From the NCBI RefSeq assembly GCF_947172395.1, contig NC_069106.1, positions 8,556,001 to 8,620,000 of the forward strand: a DNA stretch of 64,000 nt, read 5' to 3'. Position numbers and translations under genes: made by a program. This stretch comes from Bicyclus anynana (Eukaryota; Arthropoda; Insecta; Lepidoptera; Nymphalidae). Below are positions 52,331 through 61,812 of the stretch, piece after piece (within the stretch, counting starts at the first letter, position 1; each line of letters starts with the position of its first letter). Below the pieces are notes generated by a model. That model ran no database searches. It was given only the letters and a program-made list of their open reading frames with translations, and had not been told where the DNA came from.

Positions 52331-52831
52331 AAAATAATATTTTTGGCTTCAGTATCGATTGATACCCTGCAACAAAAATTTTCAGAACTATCTAGAATGT
52401 ACAGAACGTACAAAGTGTACAGAATTCGTATTATAAGTATAAATTCTAGATGGCGCTGGCGTTCGTCATGCCACGGTAACGTTTGGTGTTACAAATGCTA
52501 TAAGTAAAATCTCAAATTGCGAATAAATGTATAGAATTAGACCAGTTTTATTATAAGTAAGAAAATATGCCAAATATTCTTTAACAAGATAAAAATAAAA
52601 TTGAGTCAACTATGTAAACGTACAAATACACCCGAGTTTACATACTTATTATATTCTTAAAAGCCGATAAGGATAAGTTTCGTGAAATACCCATCGAGGT
52701 GAGAACCGAGCGACTGCATACACACTTATCACTTGGTGATAACGGCTCATATATTAATAGCTGTGAAAGAAAAATATTTGATTATTTATCGACTATTGTC
52801 AAGGTCGTTAGTGATGTAACATTAACACAGA
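52331..52831. other. no gene seen; one CTCF-like core
   Basis: CTAGATGGCGCTGG at 52446-52459 has the AGATGGCGC core. GAATGTACAGAACGTACAAAG at about 52394 is locally repeated. Otherwise unclassified. Confidence 0.35.
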
Positions 52832-53391
52832 AATTATACTAATAGCATTAACAACTGAGTCTTAGGGCCATAAATCATTTCTCTATATCTATCTCGCTTG
52901 CACTTATGGGTCTTATGGAGCCGTCTAGTGAAGGGTGTAACAATGAAAGACATATTATCGATAAGTAAAGTTTATTATCGTATCTTGTTCACAAAATTAA
53001 AAAAATTAACAATATTTGATTTAATATAATACATATTTCATATTATATAATTATTAACTAAATAAAATTAATCTTCATCTGAGTCTTCATCATCAGAATC
53101 TTCGTCTTCTGCCAAATTTATTATATATTAGTATCCATAGTGCGCAACGAGTAACACATGAATGTATTTATTTAATTGCAGTAAACACATTTATAGCAAA
53201 AAAAATACGCAATGCAATTACATTAGAAACCGACCAATCAGAATCGTCCAAATCATTATTGACTCATCATTAGCACGTGCGCAGGTAGCCGTTTATCGAT
53301 AATTAGGGTGCGCAGGTAGGCGCGCTGCACATTCCTATCTTTTTTGACTTTTATGACCGGACGACTCAGATGATAATGCGCATACTATAGC
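52832..53391 (-). mobile_element. 560 bp TIR element (M560), copy A
   Basis: Near-identical reverse complement of 63055-63614. Imperfect inverted ends of about 28 bases (ATTATACTAATAGCATTAAC... against CTATAGTATGCGCATTATCA..., both continuing CTGAGTC). TATA sits at both ends, compatible with a TA target. On its minus strand it has TATAAA, then an ATG with a 5-codon stub, and an acidic frame tail LAEDEDSDDEDSDED plus stop followed by AATAAA, as if the middle of a gene had been deleted. Confidence 0.85.
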
Positions 53392-54037
53392 GACCGATTG
53401 TGTTAATGAAAAGGATGGCAAGCTCGTTTCCGTTAATTAAGAAAGAGATGCCGATAATGCATGTGATATTTTCCAAGTATTAACAAAAACTTTGTATAAC
53501 GTTTATTCCTCATATTGAATACCTCACTAAACTTGCTTTAGTTATTAGAAATTCTATAAAAATATTAAAATCTAAAAACTTCTTTAGATCTGTTTGGTTT
53601 GTATACAGGAATATTGTTCGGCAGTATGGAGGTCTATATATTCTACGCATATTTCAGGAAGAATACAAAAAAGATTTATCTGGCACTTAGCATAGCAAGT
53701 AAGCATAATTGAAATAAATGAATTTTGAATTTACCTACGTTAATTTAGAATGTATCAGCTATTCAATATATTATCAATCATGTTCGATAAAACAAAATTT
53801 GACTTTATACCTACCAATAATCATTTCAAATCACCTAAAAACTGAGTCATGGCTCTAGAAATCGCTGCATATTGACACCTGTCATCTATCATCTCAATAA
53901 AAAAAAACTGTAAACATGACAGATAGCGACACGCGACTATGTGGTCAGTATCAACATTTTTTGTAACCGGTGACAGACAGACAGATCGCAATTCAATTCT
54001 TACCAAAACATCTTACAGTATGATACTTAAGATCGTT
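53392..54037. other. no gene seen
   Basis: TTGAAATAAATGAATTTTGA (53708-53727) is a LINE polyadenylation-type end like 14840. Otherwise unclassified. Confidence 0.35.
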
Positions 54038-54039
54038 AA

Positions 54040-54195
54040 GATTTAGCGTTCGGGACGATGCCGTGTAGAAACCGAAAGGGGTGTGGATTTTCATCCTCCT
54101 CCTAACAAGTTAGCCCGCTACCATCTTTGACTGCATCATCACTTAGCATCAGGTGAGATTGTAGTCAAGAGCTAACTTGTAAAGAATAAAAAAAG
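54040..54195 (+). mobile_element. SINE-B 3' half
   Basis: AGCGTTCGGGACGATGCCGT to GAGCTAACTTGTAAAGAATA plus A run. 5'-truncated. Confidence 0.88.
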
Positions 54196-54208
54196 CTCAT
54201 TCCTTGTC

Positions 54209-54330
54209 TAGGTATACTAATATTATGAAGAGTTAAAACTTTGTGAGGTTGTAGAGGGCAATTTCTGGATAGTAGACCCACAAATTAACCCCTTTAACAT
54301 CACAATGAAATTATGGTTTAAGTGGTTTAG
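54209..54330 (+). mobile_element. Helitron-like 5' fragment
   Basis: GGTATACTAATATTATGAAG then AGTTAAAACTTTGTGAGGTT. No 3' end. Confidence 0.45.
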
Positions 54331-54377
54331 TAGTGTATAGAGTACTTAATACAGTAATAGTAACAATTACTCAAATA

Positions 54378-54518
54378 CAGTCTAACCTGGAACTAAAGCG
54401 CTGGCTTGACATCGTACACGCGGACTTGAGAGCCAATAAACTCAAGAAGTCGGATGCCCAAGATCGAGCAGAGTGGGCGAGATTAGGGACCACGCTAAGA
54501 AGAAGAAGAAGAGTCTAA
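54378..54518 (+). pseudogene. LINE reverse-transcriptase C-terminal remnant
   Basis: The plus frame reads SNLELKRWLDIVHADLRANK then LKKSDAQDRAEWARLGTTLR and RRRRV. The pattern KRWLD.VHADL...DAQDRAEW matches the conserved C-terminal tail of RTE-like proteins; the AGAAGAAGAAGAAG end is the simple 3' tail. Only about 45 codons remain. Confidence 0.6.
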
Positions 54519-54808
54519 CCTATCACCAAGTTAGATGATCGTAAAAACCACTGTCACTCTCAGACCAATTACCACAGGACATGCCTCGCTAGACGTTACC
54601 CCTCTGTCAAAAGTATATGATCACGATCTAACGTGTTTATACAATCTGCGTATATAGAATGGATGTTTCATTGTGTTAAAATTACACTAATGTGTATTAC
54701 AATTTCAATTTATAGTTGTGTGTTTGTGTGTAGTACACACAAGTACACAGGATATATTTATTGGTGTTAAATATTTTCGACGTGTTTTTTTTTATTTGTT
54801 TATTGTTA

Positions 54809-54888
54809 TATTTATTTTATTGTAAGTTTGGTTTTATTAATTTATAATATATTGTATTATTTATTTTATTGTAAGTTTGGTTTTATTA
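54809..54888 (+). repeat. 50 bp tandem duplication
   Basis: ATTTATTTTATTGTAAGTTT and GGTTTTATTA occur at 54809 and again at 54859. Confidence 0.85.
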
Positions 54889-55023
54889 CTAACGTGTGTT
54901 CTCGGATTTGTATAGCTAAAATTGTAAATATTAATAAGACGAAAATACATTAGACTTTGCATTTCAATACGATAAATCGACTTTTATTTCAAGCTCTCCA
55001 AACACTAGTAAAAACCTTACAGT

Positions 55024-55096
55024 AGTAACTAGCCACGGCCGAAGCCTCCCACCAGCCAGACCTGGACTAATTAAGGAAACCTCAACCAGCCCAGCT
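55024..55096 (-). mobile_element. SINE-B middle fragment
   Basis: AGTAACTAGCCACGGCCGAA to GGAAACCTCAACCAGCCCAG. Confidence 0.8.
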
Positions 55097-55554
55097 CACT
55101 GTAAGTTTACCTCGTCCCCCTCAAAAACGACAGACATTTTTTTTGGTGAATTTTAGCGCGATACACGTCCAAAGATAATTGGTCTAGAGTTTTCACTAGG
55201 TACATCTAATGGTTCGTGTTTTGAATAGAACATCGAGATACATAATAACCGTACAGATGAGTCCGTGGTCAAGCGCGAGTCTATTTAATATTATAATAAA
55301 AACTAACCAACAATAGGTTTAAATTGTGAGAAGTGTCTCGTTGCTCCGGCCGGGCGGGCAGGCATACGGGCGCGTAACCTCTATAATTGAGCCAGATGAC
55401 ATCACGACAGCGCCGCACGATTACAATCTCCTTGACAATGTTTTAAATGGTGGTCTTACGTATACACAGATAAAATATGTAAAGTAGTTTTATAATTGCA
55501 CTATCATGAATGTTTTTGGACGAGCGCCTGCCAAAACTCATTTTATGAAGGTTG
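55097..55554. other. no gene seen
   Basis: A GC-rich patch CTCCGGCCGGGCGGGCAGGC at 55344. Otherwise AT-rich. Confidence 0.3.
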
Positions 55555-55654
55555 AAAGTGAAAGATTGTCAGGAGCATCGACTGACAATCTTTCACTTTG
55601 TCTAACCTCTAGAGACTCTAGATATAATGATTAAATTATATCTCCAGTCTCTAG
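55555..55654. repeat. two adjacent hairpins
   Basis: Hairpin 1: AAAGTGAAAGATTGTCAG (55555-55572), 9-base loop, CTGACAATCTTTCACTTT (perfect). Hairpin 2: 55609-55628 pairs with 55635-55654 with two mismatches. Confidence 0.93.
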
Positions 55655-56154
55655 ACCATTAGCTAAGTAGATAGATACCCTAGATACCCTCAAATTACCC
55701 TTAAAAAAAGTCTTTAGCGGCTTTTATCGAAGGAATGTCGCCAAGCTAAACAAGTGAAGACATGATTCCTCATATTATGCCGAGAAATATACAATCAAAA
55801 GTACGCTTTTTACTTGGACGATTGTGGGTCTGGTCGTTTGAAGTCTACAGCCTACCTTCCAATGCCATCACAGTCCATAACTGGAACGTAAGCTGACAGC
55901 CTATGGCTATCGCAGGCTCTCAGTCAATTTGGTTTGCGTCAGTTCAGTTTGCTTCGCTTTACACGTAGAAGCTTATGATTAAATTAAAGAGTTCGAATTC
56001 GAATCCGTTTGTATATTTCAATATGAAGGTATAGTACACACGCGAGATAACAATAAACTAAAAAATGGCACAGTAATTTGGATCGAAAATCCTGTACATC
56101 GCAAATCTTAGCTTAGGATAATGGAGTCTTTATTTACGCGGTTTTTTTTTATTC
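55655..56154. other. no gene seen
   Basis: Unclassified DNA. Confidence 0.3.
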
Positions 56155-56395
56155 ATTACAAGTTAGCCCTTGACCTTGTCTATATTCTGTGCCTTGACTA
56201 CTATCTCACCTGATGGTAAGTGATGATGCAATCTAAGATGAAAGCGGGCTAACTTGTTAGGAGGAGGATGATAATCCACACACCACACCTTTCGGTTTCT
56301 ACACGACATCGTACCGGAACGCTAAATCGCTTGGCGGGATGTCTTTCTCGGTAGGGCGGTAAATAGCCACGGCCGAAGCCTCCAACCAGCCAAAT
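56155..56395 (-). mobile_element. SINE-B with small duplication, head missing
   Basis: ACAAGTTAGCCCTTGACCTT, then a second CCTTGACTACTATCTCACC, and the body to GGCCGAAGCCTCCAACCAGC. The repeated CCTTGAC segment marks an insertion of about 22 bases. It lies in the presumed first intron of the minus-strand gene. Confidence 0.88.
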
Positions 56396-56658
56396 TATCC
56401 GTTATTATCTGTTGTAAAGATGTGTTCTCTATTATTCCGTTTTATGGGAATGGGATGTTTATAATAACATTCATAATTACGTAGTTGAAGTTATTTTAAG
56501 TTGATGACATACGTAATATATCTAAAACACGATAGTTGACAATTTTTTCGAGTTATTTATCAACTTATTAGATAAGAATATATACTCTTGTCGGAGTTTT
56601 AAATCTATGTGACCAATGACTTCGAATCGTGAAACCAACTTAATTAAAATTCTCTAAC

Positions 56659-56863
56659 CTTTTTTAGCTTGCTTCTCTTTCTCCTTTTCCTTTTCCCTAG
56701 CCTTCTTCTCCCTCTTCTCGCGCTCCTGCTTCTCCTTCTCGAGCCTCTTCATCTCCTTCTTCATTTCCTTTTCGCTCTTCTTCGATTTTGTATCATCGAT
56801 CTTCTCGGACAGGATGAAGGTCCCCGTCTGGACCTTCGCGTCCACCTCGTCCTTCGGCCTCAT
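56659..56863 (-). CDS. candidate first coding exon, Lys/Glu-rich charged protein, function unknown
   Basis: This is the only stretch I would call host coding sequence. The first ATG in the open minus-strand frame is at 56863, with G at -3. The frame runs 68 codons and then meets AAG|GTTAGA, a good splice donor, with GT at 56658-56657; without splicing it would stop at once. Residues 1-25 are mixed and include TGTFILSEKIDD. From about residue 27 onward nearly every residue is Lys, Glu or Arg (EKEMKKEMKRLEKEKQ and similar), which predicts a long single alpha helix or coiled coil, probably cytosolic or cytoskeletal. There is no signal peptide, membrane segment or catalytic motif. The exon would end in phase 1. 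The next exon would lie at lower coordinates and I did not find it. The upstream flank is GC-rich, as expected for a 5' UTR. The purine bias alone could keep this frame open, so chance remains possible. I do not recognise the family. Confidence 0.55.
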
Positions 56864-56959
56864 GACACTCAACTCAACTCACACCAGGATAATGTAATTA
56901 TAGCAACAGAATCCCGTGTAACAACGAAAAAACCAAAAAAAAAAAAAAGAAACACTCGG

Positions 56960-57260
56960 TCACCGCCTATAGGGACGCGCGTGAAAAATTTCGATTCGGC
57001 ACAGATGGATTCGTATTATAACTCGCAACTCGTAACGCTGATAGTATATCGCGCGCCGCGATTGGCGGAGCTGTATCGGAGTTATCGCGGACACCTTCAC
57101 ACCACGAGACTGCGCGAAGCGGTCGATAACACTGGAGCGACCGCACGGAGCTCCGTCCACGACGACGTCCAGAGAAGCACTGAGCACTCGAGTTGAGCAG
57201 ACGCAGCGCTGACCGCTGTGCTGCGCGCGCGTCGCGTGCGAGTCTATAAATAAAGTCAGT
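56960..57260 (-). promoter_or_regulatory. GC-rich block, possible promoter and 5' UTR of the Lys/Glu-rich exon
   Basis: This block is clearly richer in G, C and CpG than its AT-rich surroundings and lies just upstream of the candidate first exon on the minus strand. On the minus strand it contains a CCAAT (57066-57062 region) and a TCAGT initiator-like pentamer near 57183, the usual arthropod Inr core. I see no TATA box at the right distance on the minus strand; TATAAATA at about 57244 reads on the plus strand. No transcript evidence is available, so the start site is inference. Confidence 0.35.
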
Positions 57261-57737
57261 AAGCTCCACTTCCTACAGAAGTATTGTATAGACTGTAGTG
57301 GATCCAGAAGACGATTTATGGCCGTTGAACTCGCGGGAGCTTTTCGCGGCGAGTGACTAAGCCCGAGTGTTGCCGTATTTACGTTAGCTTCGGCTTCGGT
57401 GCCAAGGTCACGTCGCCAGGAGTTTTATTAACAGCTTGAACCTTTCATTTTGCAAGCTTTTATTTAAATTGCTCTATAGTTATATAGGTAAGGTATGTTT
57501 ATTGTTGTCCCTATTGATTACACTCAAGGTCTCAAATATTTGGTGGTCTTCGGTGATAATGCGGTGTACCATAGAAATGTGGTGCGATTTCGCTATTTAG
57601 TCGACAAAAATTTCGCCTATAACAGCTATACACACGTATTCGAACCGTATGTTTATAGGATACAAAAATTAAAATCTGATTTTTCGTCACTACGAGTAAC
57701 AACGAAATGGAAAAATGGAAAAAAACTATGGTCACTC

Positions 57738-57867
57738 GCTGTAATGCTAGCCACTCACCATCCATCATACCGATCGCGACCAACACACGATCAGTTTCAT
57801 GAGTTTCGATCATGGGAGTTTACTTGATCGTCAGTGATCAGTCACTGACGATCAAGTAAACTCCCAT
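57738..57867. mobile_element. D1 MITE ending in a perfect 26-base hairpin
   Basis: ATGCTAGCCACTCACCATCC on the left, ATCGCGACCAACACACGATC in the centre, and a perfect hairpin at 57812-57867 (26-base arms starting ATGGGAGTTTACTTGATCGT, loop TCAG). Confidence 0.88.
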
Positions 57868-58036
57868 AAACTAACCGAATGCTGACTTATGGAATGTGGA
57901 AGTTTGTACAACTTAGCAGTAATTCGTAAGACCGCCTACTAAAGAAGGTAAACTTTCAAAGTACACAAATATCTACTGTTCTAAATAAATGGTAATGAGG
58001 TAAAAGCAAGCTTTATTTTGTAAAGTTTAATTAATA

Positions 58037-58219
58037 TCTATACATAGATACACGCCATCACGCGTGAACGATTGGACCGATTTCACAATTTTTTTTTGAT
58101 GCGTTTGTTATTTTCAGGAGAAGGTTTTTATGACGGGAAAAAAATGAAAAATTGAAGGGGTAGAGTAGTTGAAAGTTTACATCGAGTTTCACGCGGACGA
58201 AGTCGCGGGCGTCCGCTAG
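58037..58219 (+). mobile_element. Hel-2/3-type Helitron, full length
   Basis: TCTATACATAGATACACGCC to CACGCGGACGAAGTCGCGGG then CGTCCGCTAG and T. Confidence 0.85.
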
Positions 58220-58639
58220 TAATAAATAAATTTGTATCACGATTTTTCGCAGATTCTTCACAAGTGCTGACAAATTACTCTCACATTTCACAGAGTCAGG
58301 AGAACATGATAGAGAAAGACTTGACGTTATTCAATTGCAAATATTTTTATAATATAAATTAAATCTCTTGTTGGAAAGTTACACCTTGTCACTGAGAGGT
58401 AAATAAGCCGTCGGTCCCGCTTATTATCATTAACTTCTGGGGTGCTATTCCGCTATTATACGCTCGTTGACGAACTCCTCGCCTATAACACGTATTATTC
58501 TAAATTGGACTTTATAATTACAGGATGCTATAATTAAAATGTCACTAACAACGAAGTTGCCATGGAAACGAATGATGTCACAGCGATGTAACCTAACAGA
58601 ATACAGGGACTGATTATGATCGTGATAGAATCAAATATT
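58220..58639. other. no gene seen
   Basis: AAGCCGTCGGTCCCGCTTAT at 58406 resembles a LINE tail. Otherwise unclassified. Confidence 0.3.
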
Positions 58640-58745
58640 ATTGTAAACTCGCCAATCCGCATTACAGCAGCGTGGCGGACCAAAACCCGATCCTCTCTTG
58701 CAAGGAGAGATGCCGCCTGGCCCTACATAGGCCCTTCAAAAGTAG
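58640..58745 (+). mobile_element. LINE/SINE tail repeat
   Basis: CTCGCCAATCCGCATTACAG, CAGCGTGGCGGACCAAAACC, GCAAGGAGAGATGCCGCC then GGCTGATGACGA. Confidence 0.5.
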
Positions 58746-58919
58746 GCTGATGACGAAATAAACGCACCAACATAAGGCAATGTTACACGTAACCGAACGA
58801 AAGCAAAAAGCAGCCCTGTAAACCTGCCACCGGCTTCGCTCAGACGGCGCGCCATAAAGACTTCCGGTTAATAAAAGACAATCAGATTGACGGTGACTTT
58901 TTGAGTTACTTGCACTGTT

Positions 58920-59055
58920 GAGCCTCAAAAGCTCAACGGTAAAAAGGCTGGATTCATCGCCGAGAGTTCGTGGTTCCATGTCCAGTCGTTCCCACTCCTG
59001 ATAGTCATTTTAGTTTAGTTGGAGGGTAATGGGAATATTGTCATGTATAAAAGAT
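58920..59055 (+). mobile_element. SINE-C, degenerate
   Basis: AGCCTCAAAAGCTCAACGGT (A box), GAGTTCGTGGTTCCATGTCC (decayed B box), GGAGGGTAATGGGAATATTG and ATGTATAAAAGAT tail, which touches the LINE tail at 59056. Confidence 0.8.
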
Positions 59056-59470
59056 GATCATTATCAGCCGATGGACGTCCTCTGCTGAACATGGGCCTCT
59101 TGCATGGACTTTCAAACAAAACGGTCTGGAGCCGCCAGCATCCAGCGGCTCCCTGCAACCCGCTTGATGTCTTAGGTCCACCTAATGGGGGGTCGGCCAA
59201 CACTGCGCTTTCCCGTGCGGGGTCGACATTCCAGCACCTTGGGACCCCAACGGCCATCGGTTCTTCGAACTATGTGGCCTGCCCATTGCCACTTCAGCTT
59301 TGCGACTCGCTGAGCTATATCAGTGACTTGAATTCGTCTGCGGATCTCCTCATTTCTGATTCGATCACGCAGAGAAACTCCAAGCATAGCTCGCTCCATC
59401 GCCCGCTGAGTGATTTTGAGCCTTCTAATAAGGCCAATAGCGACCAAGTCTCGGCCATAGCGATCCATAT
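59056..59470 (-). pseudogene. RTE-like LINE C-terminal region, best copy
   Basis: The minus frame from 59468 reads LIRRLKITQRAMERAMLGVS, LRDRIRNEEIRRRIQVTDIA, QRVAKLKWQWAGHIVRRTDG, RWGPKVLECRPRTGKRSVGR. This is the conserved post-RT tail of a lepidopteran RTE-like element. It stays open for about 98 codons, then frameshifts before the 3' text AGAGGACGTCCATCGGCTGA and TAATGATCAT tail. Fragments of the same LINE lie at 7088, 14575, 33215 and 34417. Confidence 0.85.
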
Positions 59471-59478
59471 GTATCGGA

Positions 59479-59539
59479 TTTTGTTATTGTATTGCCATAT
59501 CGTTTATAGTTTAAAAGATACAGCAATACAATAACAAAA
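59479..59539. repeat. perfect 17-base inverted repeat, 27-base loop
   Basis: TTTTGTTATTGTATTGC (59479-59495) and GCAATACAATAACAAAA (59523-59539), next to the 5' break of the LINE fragment. Confidence 0.94.
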
Positions 59540-60072
59540 ATGTCCATTAATAGTTTAGTAATTAATTAGTATTTCCGTTAGTACCTACTAAGTATACTTA
59601 TATTTTGACCTTGTTTTTTGAAAATCGAGTTTTCATTCAATCTCGATGTTTTAACCCCCCATGAAGCTATCCTGATTATTCTAATAATGGTGGTGATTAT
59701 TCTCTCTTGTAACTTTAGATTTCAGATCTGTAGATATCAAGGTTTTTTTCTTAACTCTTTTATTCGTTAAAAGTTAACATAATATCTTCCACACTCTTTA
59801 ATAGCAATAATTGAAGGACCATGCAGATGGTCCACATGATGGTAAGTGACACACACTTATAAACAAAACAACGTTTCGCAGGACGCGCAGGAACCAGGTC
59901 AGTAAAAAGAAGATGACTTTAACAGCGTTCGGTTAAACAAAATAAACCAAACAATCAAACGATGCCGACAACTTGCAGAACCGGTAATTTAAGGGCGAAA
60001 TAACGAGTAGTCTAAGAGCCTGCGGTGTCCACATCTTCTTCATTAATAAAAAATTGAAGTCTTACCATAAGT
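59540..60072. other. no gene seen
   Basis: AT-rich unclassified DNA. Confidence 0.3.
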
Positions 60073-60101
60073 TTACGGCCTCCGTGGCGCAGTGGTATGG
60101 G
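60073..60101 (+). mobile_element. SINE-B head only
   Basis: TTACGGCCTCCGTGGCGCAG then TGGTATGG, after which the sequence is unrelated. An isolated A box. Confidence 0.75.
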
Positions 60102-60149
60102 ACTTTTACTGGAAGTTATAATAGGTTTTTAGCAACATTAAAAATCAAT

Positions 60150-60390
60150 CAAAAAATCAATGGTTACCGCGGGATTTGTGAAAAACTGAAATAGTGTGTT
60201 AGTAAGAGTTTCGCGTTAACGTAAACGGGAATTTATATGGAATTGTAACAGTTGTGCAGTAATACCACTAGATGGCGCTGTTTCAATTCCTTAGAAATTC
60301 GCGTTACATTAACGCGATCGTCACAGTATCAAACTGCCACTAATCCCTCTGAATAAAATTCACGCGGACGACGTCGCGAGAGTCCTCTAG
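60150..60390 (+). mobile_element. Hel-2 3' part interrupted by a MITE
   Basis: AATGGTTACCGCGGGATTTG and TGAAAAACTGAAAT (to about 60190), then the MITE, then ATTCACGCGGACGACGTCGC and GAGAGTCCTCTAG. Confidence 0.8.
60206..60315. mobile_element. CGCGTTAACG-type MITE carrying a CTCF-like motif, copy 2
   Basis: TTTCGCGTTAACGTAAACGG and GAATTTATATGGAATTG on the left; CAATTCCTTAGAAATTCGCG and TTACATTAACGCGA on the right. CCACTAGATGGCGCTG lies at 60265-60280. Inserted in Hel-2. Confidence 0.8.
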
Positions 60391-60615
60391 TCTTATATAT
60401 GTCATGATTTTAATAAAAAAGTACTCTTTGTTCTCTGTTTTATATTCTGTGGATAAAATCTGTAGTCCGTGAAATGAGAATGACAGGTCTGATATGATTG
60501 GTTATTGCAAAAGGCGACATTTATTGTAAATACCAATAGGAACGTTAGTGATGTGAGTGGTGAAAGGAGGGGAAAAAATAGATCATTCTTTAAAGTGTCG
60601 CGAAGTTTTTTTCTT

Positions 60616-60937
60616 TATTCTTTACAAGTTAGCCCTTGACTACAATCTCACCTGCTGGTAAGTGATGATGCAGTCTAAGATGGAAGCGGGCTAACTTGTT
60701 AAGAGGAGGATGAAAATCCACACCCCTTTCGGTTTCTACACGGCATCGTACCGGAACGCTAAATCGCTTGGCGGTACGTCTTTGCCGGTAGGGTGGTAAC
60801 TAGCCACGGCCGAAGCCTTCCACCAGCCAGACCTGGACAAATTAAGAAAATCTCAATCTGCCCAGCCGGGGATGGAACCCAGGATCTCCGTTTTGTAAAT
60901 CCACCGCGCATACCACTGCGCCACGGAGGCCGTCAAA
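60616..60937 (-). mobile_element. SINE-B, full length
   Basis: Complete reverse copy: ACAAGTTAGCCCTTGACTAC to CCACTGCGCCACGGAGGCCG; B box GGGGATGGAACCCAGGATC with one change. Inverted partner of 61308-61632. Confidence 0.94.
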
Positions 60938-61307
60938 AAAGTTTGTAATTGTCGAAAGGTGGAATAAAGTTTCGTAAGGAACAACTGAAGTATATTTTTG
61001 TTTCACATATAAAATGGCAAAGGTCTGGACACCACAGGCTCTCAGTCTCAGTGGACAAGCTGGGCAAAAAGCGCTCGTTTTCCCACCGGCGGGCGGCGGG
61101 GCGTGACGCAAGGCAACGCTCCACCGGTCCCGATGACCGCTGACCGCCCTGAGAAAGCGAACAGTGAAACTGCTGATGCTATCAGAGCCTACGCTTTATA
61201 ATAAAGACGTTATATGCCCGTGCCGTGTATGTAGCTCGGACGAACCACGAGTTTTTTTTTTTAATTCTATACAAGCAATCTAAGATGGAAGCAGGTCTCT
61301 TTTTTGA
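60938..61307. other. spacer between inverted SINE-B copies
   Basis: Holds a GC-rich bit (GGCGGGCGGCGGGGCGTGAC at 61088) and a short SINE-B fragment ACAAGCAATCTAAGATGGAA at 61270. Frames on both strands are short and unconvincing. Confidence 0.4.
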
Positions 61308-61632
61308 CGGCCTCCGTGGTGCAGTGGTATGCGCGGTGTATTTACAAAACAGAGGTCCTGGGTTCGATCCCCGGCTGGGCAGATTGAGATTTCCTTAATT
61401 TGTCCAGGTCTGGCTGGTGGGAGGCTTCGGCCGTGGCTAGTTACCACCCTACCGACAAAGACGTACCGCCAAGCGATTTAGCGTTCCGGTACGATGCCGT
61501 GTAGAAACCGAAAGGGGTGTGGATTTTCATCCTCCTAACAAGTTAGCCCGCTTCCATCTTAGACTGCATCATCACTTACCATCAGGTGAGATTGTAGTCA
61601 AGGGATAACTTGTAAAGAATAAAAAAAAAAAG
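61308..61632 (+). mobile_element. SINE-B, full length
   Basis: GGCCTCCGTGGTGCAGTGGT (A box), GGGTTCGATCCCCGGCTGG (B box, perfect), full body and AATAAAAAAAAAAA tail. This is the cleanest copy for a consensus. Confidence 0.95.
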
Positions 61633-61649
61633 AGAGCGATAGATACAAA

Positions 61650-61812
61650 TTAGCATGTGTAATTGGAATGTTTGCTTTGAGCATGCTTATTCAGGAGCAT
61701 AGTTAAAAATAGCATGCTTATTTCTAGCAAATATAAACTGATGATAAGCATGCTCGTATGGAGCATACTTAATAGCACATTTTTAGCATGCTATTTTAGA
61801 GCATGTGTAACA
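61650..61812. repeat. cluster of AGCATGCT palindromes
   Basis: AGCATGCT, AGCATGTT, AGCATACT and close variants occur about nine times in 160 bases (61652, 61678, 61697, 61709, 61746, 61760, 61786, 61800), often followed by TAT or paired as GATAAGCATGCTCGTATG. Confidence 0.8.

Noticed and set aside
56669..57196. 175-codon plus frame rich in Leu
   Set aside because: It is the antisense of the Lys/Glu-rich exon (CTT/CTC codons) and then of the GC-rich island; the minus-strand reading has a better start and donor.
57495..57827. 110-codon plus frame MFIVVPIDYTQGLKYLVVFG
   Set aside because: The last third is the D1 MITE hairpin and the rest has no recognisable family.
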